NCBI RefSeq assembly: GCF_900119705.1
Contig: NZ_LT632322.1
Coordinates: 1,240,001-1,304,000, forward strand
Direction of reading: 5' to 3'
Source of the DNA: Murdochiella vaginalis
Lineage (GTDB): Bacteria; Bacillota; Clostridia; Tissierellales; Peptoniphilaceae
Length of the DNA: 64,000 nt
Positions 48,446 to 58,514 of this stretch are shown piece by piece. The notes under the pieces were generated by a model. The model made no database searches. It was not told the origin of the DNA and worked only from the letters and a program-made list of their open reading frames with translations. Each line of letters begins with the position of its first letter. Position 1 is the stretch's first letter. Position numbers and translations under genes: made by a program.

Positions 48446-49960
48446 TCATAAGGTAATAATACGATCGAAGCGAGGATCTTCTTCTGCGTGTTCGTCATGT
48501 TTCACGTAGACGAAGGTAATATCCGGGTCTTGCAAAAGAATCTCCTCGATCTCGCGCGCACTGTCTGTATCCAAGTTGGAAGTTGTTTCATCGACAAGTA
48601 TAACGTCTTTTTTGCGGATCAGTGCGCGAGCGAGGGCAATACGCTGCCGCTCGCCGCCGGAAATATTCTCGCCATGCTCCAGCAGGTTCATATCCAGGCC
48701 ATCTTGATTGACGAAGCGGTCGATCCCGACAAGATGGGCAACGCGAGCGATCTCTTCGTTCGAAAAAGTGTCGCCGAGCGTAATATTAAACCGCACCGTA
48801 TTTTCAAAAATATAATTATTTTGCGTGATATACGCCATGTTCCGCACTCCGTGATAGGGAGAAATCACGGTTCCATCAATTTGAATGGTCCCGTCATCAG
48901 GAGAATCAATGCCGAAAAGAATATTCAGTAAAGTGGTCTTACCGCTTCCGCTCGGTCCGGCAATGCGGACATTTTCTCCACGCCGAATGGACACATTCAC
49001 AGCTTGAAAAAGTGTTTTCTCTCCATACCTTTTTGTCAATCCGGAGGCGGTCAGTTCGTGTTCAAGAATCGGCTTTTCCTTATCATCCTCCGCCTCTCCC
49101 TTTGAAAGGCGCGCGTATAAAGGACGAGCGCCTTTGACTTTGCTCAGCAATTCCGGAAAGGAGGCGAGCGAATTATACAACTGACCCGTGAGATTTCCAG
49201 CGGTCAGAACCAACGAAATAGGGATGGCTCCAATAAAAATGAGTAGCGCCAAAACAAAGAGATTCACCACTTGGGCAATTACACTGGAAAGAGCGCTAAT
49301 CTGTTCCAGAACGATAGAACGATGCTTTAACGAGATCCATGCCTCGTTGAACGCACGGAACAGCGGCATATGCGCTTCCTTAAAGCCACGTGAAAAATCA
49401 AAAACTGCATACACCTTTCTTCCATTAAAAAGATCCGTAAGGTGATGAAGGAAGGTTTCGTTTGCTGCGGAATACTCTTGCACCATTCGTTCGCTATAAG
49501 GCCCCATCTTGCTGTTGGTTATAACAATGACACCGAAAAGAACCAAGCTGACACACGCGAGACGCCAATCAATCCACAATAAGGCCGCCAAAGCCATGGC
49601 AATTTGCAGCCCGTTTTCAATACTATTAAAATACGGAGTGAAAAAGTTATTTTCCAGTAAATCCATATCGCTCGTCAGATTGGATATTTCATAGCCGCTC
49701 AAGCGAGAAATTTGTATTTTACGCATTTGTAGCTGTTGATCAATGATGTATTGCGCCTGGAAAATTTTCATCGCCGCATCGGTTGCTAAAATAATGAAAA
49801 CGCCGAAAAAGTTGACGCCAACAGCCCAGATCAACCGATGAAAATCTTGTGCGATGAGCGCCTCTAAAAGCAGTGCCATGGCAAAGTTGTAGAGCACATT
49901 GGCGGCAACGTTCAACATCGTAAATAAAAGGGTGAGCCAATATGCCTTATTTTTTCTCAT
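48446..49960 (-). CDS. ABC exporter half-transporter (fused permease and ATPase)
   Basis: Membrane exporter half-unit of 504 residues. The transmembrane domain spans about 1-290 with six predicted helices and the intracellular segment TFLHHLTDLFNGRKVYAVF. The nucleotide-binding domain has Walker A GPSGSGKTT, Q-loop YITQNNYIFENTV, signature ISGGERQRIALARAL, Walker B VILVDETTSNLD and H-loop VYVKHDEH. The C-terminus ends soon after the H-loop. Two adjacent ATGs exist; the second has better spacing from GGGGAGGA. A 30-bp palindrome and a G8 tract sit directly upstream. No partner half-gene is adjacent, so a homodimer is likely; substrate unknown. Confidence 0.88.
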   Translation of the reverse strand: MRKNKAYWLTLLFTMLNVAANVLYNFAMALLLEALIAQDFHRLIWAVGVNFFGVFIILATDAAMKIFQAQYIIDQQLQMRKIQISRLSGYEISNLTSDMDLLENNFFTPYFNSIENGLQIAMALAALLWIDWRLACVSLVLFGVIVITNSKMGPYSERMVQEYSAANETFLHHLTDLFNGRKVYAVFDFSRGFKEAHMPLFRAFNEAWISLKHRSIVLEQISALSSVIAQVVNLFVLALLIFIGAIPISLVLTAGNLTGQLYNSLASFPELLSKVKGARPLYARLSKGEAEDDKEKPILEHELTASGLTKRYGEKTLFQAVNVSIRRGENVRIAGPSGSGKTTLLNILFGIDSPDDGTIQIDGTVISPYHGVRNMAYITQNNYIFENTVRFNITLGDTFSNEEIARVAHLVGIDRFVNQDGLDMNLLEHGENISGGERQRIALARALIRKKDVILVDETTSNLDTDSAREIEEILLQDPDITFVYVKHDEHAEEDPRFDRIITL

Positions 49961-49964
49961 CATT

Positions 49965-50004
49965 CCTCCCCCCCCTTGTGCATAGATAGGTATCTATGCA
50001 CAAG
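49965..50004 (-). promoter_or_regulatory. 30-bp palindrome and G8 tract at the ABC exporter ribosome binding site
   Basis: CTTGTGCATAGATA and its complement, split by two bases (49975-50004), form a perfect hairpin. Directly downstream on the minus strand are eight G, then AGGA and the start codons. No T-run follows, so it is not a terminator of the V-ATPase operon. An operator, or a structure next to the ribosome binding site, fits better. Confidence 0.65.
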
Positions 50005-50048
50005 CCATTTGATGATGCTCAAACGATGGATGCCTACTTCGGACGATT

Positions 50049-50681
50049 TTAGGCCTTTTGTTTCTTGCGCATTTTTTTCTTCTTAAGCAGTTTCAGGCGA
50101 AAAAACTCCTCGCGCTCTTTTTCTTCGAGCGATTGCGCAATGAAATCACGATATTTTTTATACTTGGGAATCTGCACCTTTTCAAGAGCATTGGCACGCT
50201 TCTGTGTTTTCAGCATCTCTCGCTGCAGACGATCCGCCGCATCGGTCACCGAGGCCAGTTCCAACAGAATGCTCTTAAACTCCTGCATGGCACCGGTTGC
50301 AAAATCAAGCGTAATGTGTACGGTGTCATAATCCAGTTCGTCCTTCGTGCTTTCCTCATAGTGCAGATGGGGTACTTCCACGCCCATGTAAGAACGACTG
50401 CTCAAGGTGATGGATTCGTCAAAGGGCATGCCGGCGGCGATGGATTCCAGGCGATAATGCCCCATGGCAACCGTGGCGTGCTTCAGCTTTTCCTTAAAAT
50501 CCGCACTCACGGTTTGGAGACGCGCTTCCAGATCCGCTTTTTTCTTCTGCTCGGCATTGGCCGCACGCAAAAGCACCACGCGTTTTTTGTCCAAAAGCGT
50601 ATAGCTGGACTCCATCAGCGCAAGCATCGCCTTCACTTTCATTAAATTGGCTTTCGTCGGCGTAATCTTAAAAAAGGCCAT
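50049..50681 (-). CDS. ntpD: V-type ATP synthase subunit D
   Basis: Central rotor-shaft subunit of the V/A-type ATPase. It has 210 residues and is almost entirely helical coiled coil. The N-terminus ITPTKANLMKVKAMLALMESSYTLLDKKRVVLL is the conserved start of subunit D, and the C-terminal half contains QREMLKTQKRANALEKVQIPKYKKY. The tail is Lys rich. It starts 3 bp after the subunit B stop and is the last gene of the operon. Confidence 0.95.
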   Translation of the reverse strand: MAFFKITPTKANLMKVKAMLALMESSYTLLDKKRVVLLRAANAEQKKKADLEARLQTVSADFKEKLKHATVAMGHYRLESIAAGMPFDESITLSSRSYMGVEVPHLHYEESTKDELDYDTVHITLDFATGAMQEFKSILLELASVTDAADRLQREMLKTQKRANALEKVQIPKYKKYRDFIAQSLEEKEREEFFRLKLLKKKKMRKKQKA

Positions 50682-50684
50682 ATC

Positions 50685-52052
50685 TCACCGCTTCAAATAC
50701 TTTTCTTTCATTTCCGGACTCACTTGGGAAAGTTCGCCATCCGGTAACAGCGAAAAGAGCTGCCATCCCAAGTCCAGCGTCTCTTCAATCGAACGGTTTT
50801 CGGTAAATTCTTGCTGCAGGAATTGCTTTTCAAATGCGTCGCCAAAAGCAAGAACTTTGCGGTCGTCTTCGCTTAAGTCGTCTTCGCCGATAATTTGTGC
50901 AAGATTACGCACTTCCTGTGCTTTCGCATAAGAGGCATAAATTTGGCGCATGACGTCGGCATGGTCTTCCCGCGTGAATCCTTCCCCGATGCCATCCTTC
51001 ATCAAACGAGACAGGCTCGGCAGAATGTCGATGGCCGGATAGATGCCGCGTCGAGAAAGTTCACGCGAAAGCACAATCTGTCCTTCCGTAATATAGCCCG
51101 TCAAGTCCGGAATGGGATGGGTGATGTCATCATTGGGCATGGAAAGAATCGGAATCAGCGTGATGGAGCCTTTCCCGGAACGAAGGATGCCGGCACGCTC
51201 ATACATGGCGGCCAAATCGGAATAGAGATAGCCCGGAAAGCCCTTGCGGCTCGGGACTTCTTCACGAAGGTTCGAAATTTCACGCAGTGCCTCGGCATAG
51301 GAAGTAATGTCCGTCAACAGCACCAAAACATGCTTATGTTCTTCAAACGCCAAATACTCCGCCGCCGTGAGCGCACACTTCGGCGTGATCAAGCGCTCCA
51401 TGACCGGGTCATCTGCCAGATTGATAAAGCTTGCGACCTGATCCTGTACGCCGGCGGCACGGAAGGTTTCTTCAAAGAAATCCGCTTCATCCTTCTGTAC
51501 GCCAATCGCCCCGAAAACAAAGCAAAAATCGTCGTCCGAATGGCGAATCTGCGATTGCCGGATGATCTGCGCCGCAATGCGGTCATGATCCAGACCGGAT
51601 CCGGAGAAAATCGGTAACTTCTGTCCGCGGATAATGGTCATCAAGCCGTCAATGGCGGAAATGCCGGTCTGAATAAAATTCTTTGGGTATTCGCGAGCGA
51701 CCGGATTCATGGCGGAACCGTTGATATTGTAGCGTTTATTGGAAAATACTGCGCCGCCGCCGTCGATGGGATTGCCCAAGCCGTCGAACACACGGCCCAG
51801 AATAGAGGCGTTAAGCGGAATAGACAGCGGATGACCTTCAAAGGTGACCACGGCGTTATCGACCCGCATTCCCGTGGTATCGCCAAAGACCTGCACCATG
51901 GCTAAATCGTCTTCAATGGCCATGACCTGTCCGGTGTATGTTTTGCCTTCGGAGGTGATGGTCACGATTTCGCCATACCCCACGTCGTTTACTTTATCGA
52001 CGGTAACAATGGCGCTTTCCAGATGCTTCAGTTTGATGTACTCAATATTCAC
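50685..52052 (-). CDS. ntpB: V-type ATP synthase subunit B
   Basis: Non-catalytic nucleotide-site subunit of the V1 head; 455 residues. It starts [19 protein letters not shown], has the degenerate P-loop region [17 protein letters not shown] in place of Walker A, and the family motif [36 protein letters not shown] and [32 protein letters not shown] are strongly conserved. It overlaps subunit A by 4 bp. Confidence 0.97.
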   Translation of the reverse strand: MNIEYIKLKHLESAIVTVDKVNDVGYGEIVTITSEGKTYTGQVMAIEDDLAMVQVFGDTTGMRVDNAVVTFEGHPLSIPLNASILGRVFDGLGNPIDGGGAVFSNKRYNINGSAMNPVAREYPKNFIQTGISAIDGLMTIIRGQKLPIFSGSGLDHDRIAAQIIRQSQIRHSDDDFCFVFGAIGVQKDEADFFEETFRAAGVQDQVASFINLADDPVMERLITPKCALTAAEYLAFEEHKHVLVLLTDITSYAEALREISNLREEVPSRKGFPGYLYSDLAAMYERAGILRSGKGSITLIPILSMPNDDITHPIPDLTGYITEGQIVLSRELSRRGIYPAIDILPSLSRLMKDGIGEGFTREDHADVMRQIYASYAKAQEVRNLAQIIGEDDLSEDDRKVLAFGDAFEKQFLQQEFTENRSIEETLDLGWQLFSLLPDGELSQVSPEMKEKYLKR

Positions 52053-53833
52053 GACGCATCCTCCCCCTGATATTGCATTTTCAGCGCATCGTAATGCGAT
52101 ACGATGGCTTCTTCCAGATCATCTATGGCAGACAGATTGTCGTTCGCCACATTGTATTTCATCATAGTGACCTTCTGATACAGCGCATCATCGCGCACAA
52201 TACGAAGCGGCGCATGCAGGCGCAACAGATCTCTGCCGTTTTCATAAAGGGTGTTTATTACCTGCAGCATCCGCACCTGTTTTTTGAGCGGCACATAGGT
52301 GTCCTGTGCATGGAAGGAATTCTGCTGCAAATACCCGACACGAATAACACGAGCAATTTCCAGTACCAATCGCTGTTCATCCGGCAATACATCCGCACCG
52401 ACGAGGGAAACGATATCGTTGAGCTTGCTTTCCTCCAGAAGAATCCCCATCATCTTTTTGCGCAGCGCCATCACATCCACATCCGTACGATCCAGATAAT
52501 CGTTGGCCAACAGCTCGGTATAACCGGAATAGCTGTTCATCCAGTTAATGGCCGGATAATGGCGTGAATAGGCCAATTCCTTATCCAGGCCAAGGAAGAC
52601 TTTCACATAACGCTTCGTTGCTTCCGTCACCGGTTCCGAAAAGTCGCCGCCGGCCGGAGAAACCGCACCGATGAGCGTTACCGACCCGGTTGAAGCATTC
52701 AGGTTTTCCACGCGGCCCGCCCGTTCATAGAATTGTGCGATACGCGAGGAAAGATAGGCCGGATAGCCTTCTTCCGCCGGCATTTCCTCCAGGCGTCCGG
52801 AGATTTCTCGAAGCGCTTCCGCCCAACGCGAGGTGGAGTCGGCCATCAGTGCCACATCATAGCCCATGTCGCGATAGTATTCCGCCATGGTGATGCCGGT
52901 ATAAATGGACGCTTCTCGTGCCGCCACCGGCATGTTCGACGTGTTGGCAATCAGCACGGTACGGTTCATCAGGTTTTCTCCGGTGTTCGGATCGATCAGC
53001 TGCGGGAAAGAATCCAACACATCCGTCATCTCGTTGCCACGTTCCCCGCAGCCGATATAGACGATCACATCCGCATCGCAAAACTTCGCAATCTGATGCT
53101 GTAACATGGTTTTTCCGGTTCCAAAGCCTCCCGGAATTGCCACCGTTCCGCCTTTTGCTATGGGGAAAAACACGTCCAATACGCGTTGTCCGGTCACCAA
53201 TAAATCATTGGTCGAAAGGCGGCGAGAAACCGGACGCGGACGACGCACCGGCCAACGCTGCATCAGCGTAAGCTCGTGGCGAATCCCGTCCTGCTCAATG
53301 ACCGCCAAAACGTCATGGACGGTATAATCACCGTCCGCCACGCAGGAGACAACCTTACCTGCCATGCCATTGGGAACCATGGCACGATGCTCGATCAGCA
53401 CGGTCTCTTTGCAAGTAGCAAAGATCTGTCCCGAAGAAAGGGTATCGCCTTCGTGAACCTTCATCGACACCGTCCATTTTTTTGTGTCATCCAGCGCCGG
53501 CATCTTGACGCCGGTGGCCATGAAATCGCCATGGGCGTCCTGAATGCGTTCCAACGGACGTTCAATGCCGTCAAACATGTTCATCAGTAGGCCCGGGCCA
53601 AGAACGACGGAAAGTGGCTCACCGGTTGCATAAATCGCATCGCCAACCTTGAGTCCTTCCGTCTGCTCATAGACTTGAATGACGGCGCGGTCTTCATCCA
53701 ACGAAATGATTTCGCCGAGTCGACGATTCTCACCCACCTCGACCATTTCGTGTATGCCGAATCCATTCATGCGCGTTCCGCGAATAACCGGACCGTTGAT
53801 GGCACGAATGATGCCTTCTGCGGTCTTATTCAT
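52049..53833 (-). CDS. ntpA: V-type ATP synthase catalytic subunit A
   Basis: Catalytic ATP-binding subunit; 594 residues. N-terminal barrel [13 protein letters not shown], a non-homologous insertion (about 110-200), and Walker [10 protein letters not shown], slightly varied from the common GPFGSGKT. Walker B region [46 protein letters not shown] is unmistakable. The C-terminal helical domain is complete. It overlaps subunit E by 8 bp and subunit B by 4 bp. ATP synthesis or ATP-driven H+/Na+ pumping cannot be decided from this subunit. Confidence 0.97.
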   Translation of the reverse strand: MNKTAEGIIRAINGPVIRGTRMNGFGIHEMVEVGENRRLGEIISLDEDRAVIQVYEQTEGLKVGDAIYATGEPLSVVLGPGLLMNMFDGIERPLERIQDAHGDFMATGVKMPALDDTKKWTVSMKVHEGDTLSSGQIFATCKETVLIEHRAMVPNGMAGKVVSCVADGDYTVHDVLAVIEQDGIRHELTLMQRWPVRRPRPVSRRLSTNDLLVTGQRVLDVFFPIAKGGTVAIPGGFGTGKTMLQHQIAKFCDADVIVYIGCGERGNEMTDVLDSFPQLIDPNTGENLMNRTVLIANTSNMPVAAREASIYTGITMAEYYRDMGYDVALMADSTSRWAEALREISGRLEEMPAEEGYPAYLSSRIAQFYERAGRVENLNASTGSVTLIGAVSPAGGDFSEPVTEATKRYVKVFLGLDKELAYSRHYPAINWMNSYSGYTELLANDYLDRTDVDVMALRKKMMGILLEESKLNDIVSLVGADVLPDEQRLVLEIARVIRVGYLQQNSFHAQDTYVPLKKQVRMLQVINTLYENGRDLLRLHAPLRIVRDDALYQKVTMMKYNVANDNLSAIDDLEEAIVSHYDALKMQYQGEDAS

Positions 53834-54446
53834 GCGCTTCTCCTTCCGCTTCCTGAATTGCGCCGTTCATCAGCCAGTCGTTGAGTGCACGGCCGATTTC
53901 ATATTCATTGTCCTGAATCAAATACTGAAAGGTATGACGCGTGCGTTTTGCCTGCTGGCGATCCACAAGCACAAAACCGCCGATTTCTTCTTCCGGCATA
54001 CTTTTGATCGGCAAGTCCTCACCACAGATTTCGTGGGCCAAATCTTGATCGCGATCTAACACGTGTACTTCCGCCACGTCCATTTCTTCCAGCGCTGCGC
54101 GAAGATGCTTTTTCATCCATGCCGCATATTCCGGCGTCTGTGCAAAATCTGCAAACTTTTGTCGTATCGAGGCATTCAAGGCATCCAGGCACTTTTTCTG
54201 CGTTTCCAAAAAAACGCGTTGGTTCTCCTGCCGATGCACAACCAGTTGCTCACGCGCTTCGCGCTTTGCGCGATCCACATGTTGCTCGATATACTGCTCG
54301 CTTTCCCGTTTTAAACGGGCTTTGCGCTCCTCAATCAATTTTGAATTTTGCGTGGTAGAATCGTAAAGCATTTGCTCGGAACGACGCTTTTCCTCCGACC
54401 AGATCATGTTGCGAAACAATGCTAATTTACTCTGTAATTCAACCAT
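53826..54446 (-). CDS. ntpE: V-type ATP synthase subunit E
   Basis: Peripheral-stalk subunit; 206 residues. A long N-terminal coiled coil (about 1-100; rich in Glu, Lys and Arg) is followed by a globular C-terminal part with GGFVLVDRQQAKRTRHTFQYLI, matching the usual GGxxL strand of subunit E. ATG at 54446 is preferred because AGAAGGAG lies eight bases before it; a TTG two codons upstream is too close. It overlaps subunit A by 8 bp and starts 2 bp beyond the subunit F stop. Confidence 0.88.
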   Translation of the reverse strand: MVELQSKLALFRNMIWSEEKRRSEQMLYDSTTQNSKLIEERKARLKRESEQYIEQHVDRAKREAREQLVVHRQENQRVFLETQKKCLDALNASIRQKFADFAQTPEYAAWMKKHLRAALEEMDVAEVHVLDRDQDLAHEICGEDLPIKSMPEEEIGGFVLVDRQQAKRTRHTFQYLIQDNEYEIGRALNDWLMNGAIQEAEGEAHE

Positions 54447-54448
54447 GA

Positions 54449-54700
54449 TCAATTCTCCTTCTGTTCCGGAAGAACGACGACGATGGGCCGATGATGTTTG
54501 GCCCGAAACGTATCAATCTCTTCCTGTAAGGCTTCCGCCACATGTTTCGACAGATAGAGCACGCCCAGGTCTGTGTCCTCCACCGCCATATTCCATTCTT
54601 CGGAAAGGTCGGTGTGTTCGTCCACCTCGCGTGTCTGTATGCCGCTTAAGCGTGAGCCCAGCGCCAATTCTCTATTGTCGGTAATGAGCTTCATGTGCAT
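54449..54700 (-). CDS. V-type ATP synthase subunit F
   Basis: Small rotor-associated subunit (NtpG of Enterococcus); 83 residues, slightly short of the usual 100. MKLITDNRELALGSRLSGIQT and DLGVLYLSKHVAEALQEEID match the family (Rossmann-like fold with the ILITE-type strand). The C-terminal helix is abbreviated (VVLPEQKEN). AGAGG precedes the ATG. It lies between subunits K and E. Confidence 0.87.
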   Translation of the reverse strand: MHMKLITDNRELALGSRLSGIQTREVDEHTDLSEEWNMAVEDTDLGVLYLSKHVAEALQEEIDTFRAKHHRPIVVVLPEQKEN

Positions 54701-54709
54701 GGTCGCCTC

Positions 54710-55135
54710 TTAGCCGATCTGGCCAAGAATCATGATCGAGATAATCAAACCGTAAATTGCGATACCTTCCGCAAGGCCCACAAAGATAAGCGTCTTACCG
54801 AGGATGGATTGGTCTTCGGAAACGGCACCGAGCGCAGCAGAGCCGCAGGCGCCGACAGCAATACCGGTTCCAATGGTGGCCATGCCGGTGGAAAGTGCCG
54901 CGCCGAGATAGGCCAAGCCGCTAGCAGCATTATTTGCATTGCCCTGCGCAAAGGCGGTCGAAGGCATGAACAGGATCAGTGCCATCAGAATGCAAGGAGC
55001 AAAGCAAGTCAGATTCAACCGTAGCGCATGTTTTAAGCGTTTTTTGGACGAATCCGTATTCTTATAAAGCAAATAAATTCCCGAAGAGATGGTCAAAACG
55101 ACGATAATGGTGGATAACGTTAAAATAGGTGCCAC
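54710..55135 (-). CDS. ntpK: V-type ATP synthase subunit K (membrane rotor ring)
   Basis: Proteolipid of the ion-translocating ring; 141 residues. Two hydrophobic segments at the N-terminus (about 3-23 and 45-63, the second ending in a signal-like STAFAQG) precede a single canonical hairpin. That hairpin has SGLAYLGAALSTGMATIGTGIAVGACGSAALGAVSED and FVGLAEGIAIYGLIISIMIL, with the ion-binding Glu in GLAEG. Only one carboxylate is present per chain. This long N-terminal form is common in clostridia. The loop SEDQSILG faces the central stalk. Confidence 0.93.
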   Translation of the reverse strand: MAPILTLSTIIVVLTISSGIYLLYKNTDSSKKRLKHALRLNLTCFAPCILMALILFMPSTAFAQGNANNAASGLAYLGAALSTGMATIGTGIAVGACGSAALGAVSEDQSILGKTLIFVGLAEGIAIYGLIISIMILGQIG

Positions 55136-55168
55136 AATACTTCTCCTTTTCCGTTTTGTTACGAAACA

Positions 55169-57112
55169 CTACCGATGCAGAAACATTTTTTTTGCGTCAA
55201 TAAAGGGTTTGCCGTCGCCAACGTAATACTTGCCGAACAGCTCATAATATTCCAAACGAAGGGACTGAATAAACACGATCAGTCCTTCAAGTCCAATGAT
55301 CACGATGTTGCCAATGATGAGCATCGCCACATTTCCCGCACCGCCTATCATTCTTCCCATGGTCGAAAAGGCCATGAATAACCCAACGTGGTTGATGGCG
55401 AAGGCGCCGACACGAATGAAAGAAAGCGCGCCGGAAAAAACGGAAATGAGAGCTTCCAAAAGGGAGAATCCCGTTTCGACGTAATAATCCCCCACGGCTT
55501 GTCGATAAAGTGGCCGCTTGCGCAAAAGTACGTTGGTCAGCGGCTGCTGGAATAAGATTCCGGCTAGCGAGGCGGCAATCAGAACGGTCAATAGGCCCGA
55601 GGGAAGAACGGGCTGGACGGCAACATTCACCACGGTCAACAAAAGGGAAAGATACAGAAGAAAGCCGCATAATCCTTCTTTACCGAACCAGGCTTCTTGG
55701 TACTCCTTCCGACTCCATTTGTTCACAATGCCGAGGATGTAGGCAACGCTCGATAGAATCACGCCGAAAACAATGGCGGCTATGAGCACGGTGTTGATGT
55801 TTTCAAAGGGGCGCATGACCAGCGCCGGAATGACGGTTTCCAAGCCGAAGAAGGATCCATAAGCCAAGCCGAATACCATCGAGGCAAGGCCCATACGAAA
55901 GACCACGCCGCCCAAATTCGGATGACGCATTTTTTTCAGAAGCAAACCGAGCAGGGCAAATACTGCGCCTTGTCCCAGATCGCCGAACATCGCGCCGAAA
56001 AGAATAACATAGGTGATGGCAAAGAAGCCGGTCGGATCCAATTCCTTGTAATTCGGGGTACCGTACATGTTCACCATGGCTTCAAAGGGGCGAACGATGG
56101 CCGAATTCTTTAAGCGCGTTGGCGCTTTCTCGGAGACGTGTTCCTCATCCATGAACTGCACAAAAGTATCCTTGAAAGCGGCGATCGTGCGACGAAACGC
56201 GTTCTCCTCTTTTTCACTGACCCATCCGGTCACATAAAAGTACGATTTGCCGCGCGCAAAATACTGTTTTGCACTGTTTACCGCATCATTCAAAGACGCC
56301 GCATAATACAGGCCTTCCAAGTCTTTTTCATGACGGTCGATACGCGTCTGCTTTTCTTTTTCTAAATCTTGCAGCTGGCGTTCTTCCTTTTGGATCTCCT
56401 CTTCCATGAAGCGGATGCATTCTTCATTTGTCTTGCCTTGCGGAAAATCGGGGTGGAGCGGTTTCCAATTGAGACGGTCTTCCAACCGACGAATTTCATT
56501 TTGCACCTTGTTGGGATACACCAGAAGATAAAATTCTTCTTTTTCGATGGCGCCGAGATGCAAAATTGCCGCCGGAATTTTTTCATAGCCCGAGCGAATG
56601 GCCCGCCGTTCGATCGCCGTAAGCGTTCCAAATTCATACGCAAACTGTTCCAGACTTTGCAGGGCGGAATAAGCGATATCGTTAGCGGACAACAAACGCA
56701 GGAGGCTTAAATCCGTTTCCACCTGCTTTTGCTTTTCGCGGATTTCTTCGATATCCGCATCCAATTTCATTAAACCGGCCAGCACCGCTTCCTGTTGCGT
56801 AGTCAGCTCTGTCGTGAGATTCGGCTGGGAAAAAATATCGCCCATCTCACGGGGCTTGCGCTGCAAGTAGGTCAATGCCGCCTGCCGACGCTCCCCCGTA
56901 TCGCTTTCCTTCTCAAACTGACGCACGGTAGAAACGTCCACAGTTTTCGATAAGTTTTCTTCCGTCACCGGAATGGTGAAGGAATAATTTTCAATCCTTT
57001 TTTCCGCATCCAATAAATGCAGGCCGCCTGTGCGGAAAAGAGCAAGCACGATCGGCGAAAGTTGGTCAAGAGGCGCAACCAGCTGCATCATTTTCATTCG
57101 TTGAATCGCCAA
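55169..57112 (-). CDS. ntpI: V-type ATP synthase subunit I
   Basis: Membrane stator (a-type) subunit that carries the ion half-channels; 647 residues. The N-terminal soluble half is coiled coil rich (about 1-320), and the C-terminal half has seven or eight helices with ITYVILFGAMFGDLGQGAVFALLGLL and SFIRVGAFAINHVGLF, which contains the critical Arg. The start codon is read as TTG at 57112, because AGGAGGTGGCTC precedes it and the resulting MAIQRMKMMQLVAPLDQL matches the family start MAIxKMKK. An ATG 30 bases upstream overlaps subunit C and is less likely. Confidence 0.92.
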   Translation of the reverse strand: MAIQRMKMMQLVAPLDQLSPIVLALFRTGGLHLLDAEKRIENYSFTIPVTEENLSKTVDVSTVRQFEKESDTGERRQAALTYLQRKPREMGDIFSQPNLTTELTTQQEAVLAGLMKLDADIEEIREKQKQVETDLSLLRLLSANDIAYSALQSLEQFAYEFGTLTAIERRAIRSGYEKIPAAILHLGAIEKEEFYLLVYPNKVQNEIRRLEDRLNWKPLHPDFPQGKTNEECIRFMEEEIQKEERQLQDLEKEKQTRIDRHEKDLEGLYYAASLNDAVNSAKQYFARGKSYFYVTGWVSEKEENAFRRTIAAFKDTFVQFMDEEHVSEKAPTRLKNSAIVRPFEAMVNMYGTPNYKELDPTGFFAITYVILFGAMFGDLGQGAVFALLGLLLKKMRHPNLGGVVFRMGLASMVFGLAYGSFFGLETVIPALVMRPFENINTVLIAAIVFGVILSSVAYILGIVNKWSRKEYQEAWFGKEGLCGFLLYLSLLLTVVNVAVQPVLPSGLLTVLIAASLAGILFQQPLTNVLLRKRPLYRQAVGDYYVETGFSLLEALISVFSGALSFIRVGAFAINHVGLFMAFSTMGRMIGGAGNVAMLIIGNIVIIGLEGLIVFIQSLRLEYYELFGKYYVGDGKPFIDAKKMFLHR

Positions 57113-57122
57113 GAGCCACCTC

Positions 57123-58148
57123 CTATTCCGTCTTCCATTCAATTAAGTACTGTATCATCTGTTCCTCTTTCCATCCCAAATTGATGGCCTCCAATATGCG
57201 GCGTATTTCAGCGATTCGGCCGTTTAACATGTGTATAAAACACACCGCAGCAAGTAGACCGTCATCGGTGAGGCGGAAGATTTTTCGGCAACGTCGATAA
57301 AGATAGCGTTGCCTTGCAATGGGCAAAAAGGAATAATCCTCTTTGCCTCCTTCCACCAGACCGCGATACGGGCTGTGGCGAAGCCAAACGGTAAAAGCCG
57401 GCAAATCCATGCCCACCGCATTGTCCAGCGTTTTGCCATATAAAATCTTTCCGCCAGAAACCATCTGCATCGCTAAATACGGATCTTCCTCGCGCAAAAA
57501 GCGCTTGGTATGAACAATCCAGGTAATGTTTCGTAAGTCGATCATGGTGCCGAGAAGATCATTAAGAACCGCTGCAGTCTTGCCACCGATATCTTTTGCT
57601 TCCTTTCGCAGTCGATGAAAATACCATCGATTGAAATTTACCATGAGCGAGTCAAAATCAATCGGCCCCGTTGCAGCGTCATTGTGAACAATCGGTTCCA
57701 GAAGTCGATAGTACGGTTTCTCTTTGAGAGTCGAGAGATACGTTGGCACGCGAATGGACGTGTCCGCTGTCAGGTGAAGGGTGTCGGCGTAAATGCTGTG
57801 CTGAATAAAAAGTAGCTGCTCTTTTCGATTATCTCGCTGTAATACGCGAAGGAATCGTTGCAATTCCAACAGTTCATCTTCGATAAAGAAGCTGTGCAGG
57901 AATTGTTTCTGCTTGGCGTCCAAAAACGTCAGCAACTCGTCATTTCTTCGTCTTTTCCACGCTTCGAGACGCTGCTCGCCACCACGTACATCCTGAAAGT
58001 CGCCAAGGTCTTCTCCCACAATCTCACGGATCACGCGAAAGGCGCCCTCCAGTGTCGTTTCCTCCAACAGTCGAACGAGCTGTTGCGGGTCAAGATATTT
58101 TCCGAAGCGTCCGCGCAATTTGGTGACTAAAGCCGTATCAGATCCCAT
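57123..58148 (-). CDS. ntpC: V-type ATP synthase subunit C
   Basis: Socket subunit linking the rotor ring to the shaft; 341 residues, helical. Recognised from TALVTKLRGRFGKYLDPQQLVRLLEETTLEGAF at the start, the FDSLMVNFNRWYF segment, NDLLGTMIDLRNITWI and the C-terminal RIFRLTDDGLLAAVCFIHMLNGRIAEIRRI. This last block matches the family's usual region near EIRNIRxI. ATG at 58148 overlaps the preceding small gene by 11 bp. It is placed before subunit I, unlike the F-I-K-E-C-G-A-B-D order of Enterococcus. Confidence 0.87.
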   Translation of the reverse strand: MGSDTALVTKLRGRFGKYLDPQQLVRLLEETTLEGAFRVIREIVGEDLGDFQDVRGGEQRLEAWKRRRNDELLTFLDAKQKQFLHSFFIEDELLELQRFLRVLQRDNRKEQLLFIQHSIYADTLHLTADTSIRVPTYLSTLKEKPYYRLLEPIVHNDAATGPIDFDSLMVNFNRWYFHRLRKEAKDIGGKTAAVLNDLLGTMIDLRNITWIVHTKRFLREEDPYLAMQMVSGGKILYGKTLDNAVGMDLPAFTVWLRHSPYRGLVEGGKEDYSFLPIARQRYLYRRCRKIFRLTDDGLLAAVCFIHMLNGRIAEIRRILEAINLGWKEEQMIQYLIEWKTE

Positions 58149-58458
58149 CGCCGTCTCGCAATCGCTCAAACCATTCGGTAGCCATCTTCTCGCGATGTGC
58201 ATCAAAAAAGCGCCATATCACCGCGATTTGTTCTTCTGACGTCGATACGAGGGCGCTCTCATCCTCTTTTCGTTTTTGTTCAATAGCGTTCACTTGTTTT
58301 TCCGCTTGTTCTCGCATTTGACGGTTCGCTTCCCGTTGAAGCTCGGCCATCACCGCACGCGTGTTGTTCATTTCGGTTTCCAACACACGATCGGTGTTTT
58401 CTTTGAGCTCCCGCGTCGAACGGTCTATGTCGAGGATGGCCTGAATCGTTTCATTCAT
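58138..58458 (-). CDS. Small coiled-coil protein, V-type ATPase subunit H/G (NtpF-like)
   Basis: First gene of the V-ATPase operon; 106 residues, nearly all charged coiled coil (LDIDRSTRELKENTDRVLETE, MREQAEKQVNAIEQKRKEDE). In other genomes a protein of this kind pairs with subunit E in the peripheral stalk, so subunit G/H is inferred from size, composition and position. ATG at 58458 is set by AAGGAGGAAGCGGCA. It overlaps subunit C by 11 bp. Confidence 0.75.
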   Translation of the reverse strand: MNETIQAILDIDRSTRELKENTDRVLETEMNNTRAVMAELQREANRQMREQAEKQVNAIEQKRKEDESALVSTSEEQIAVIWRFFDAHREKMATEWFERLRDGDGI

Positions 58459-58514
58459 TGCCGCTTCCTCCTTTTCCTTTCTTCGTTCGCCCCTATGGTA
58501 CCCCTTTTTTAAGA

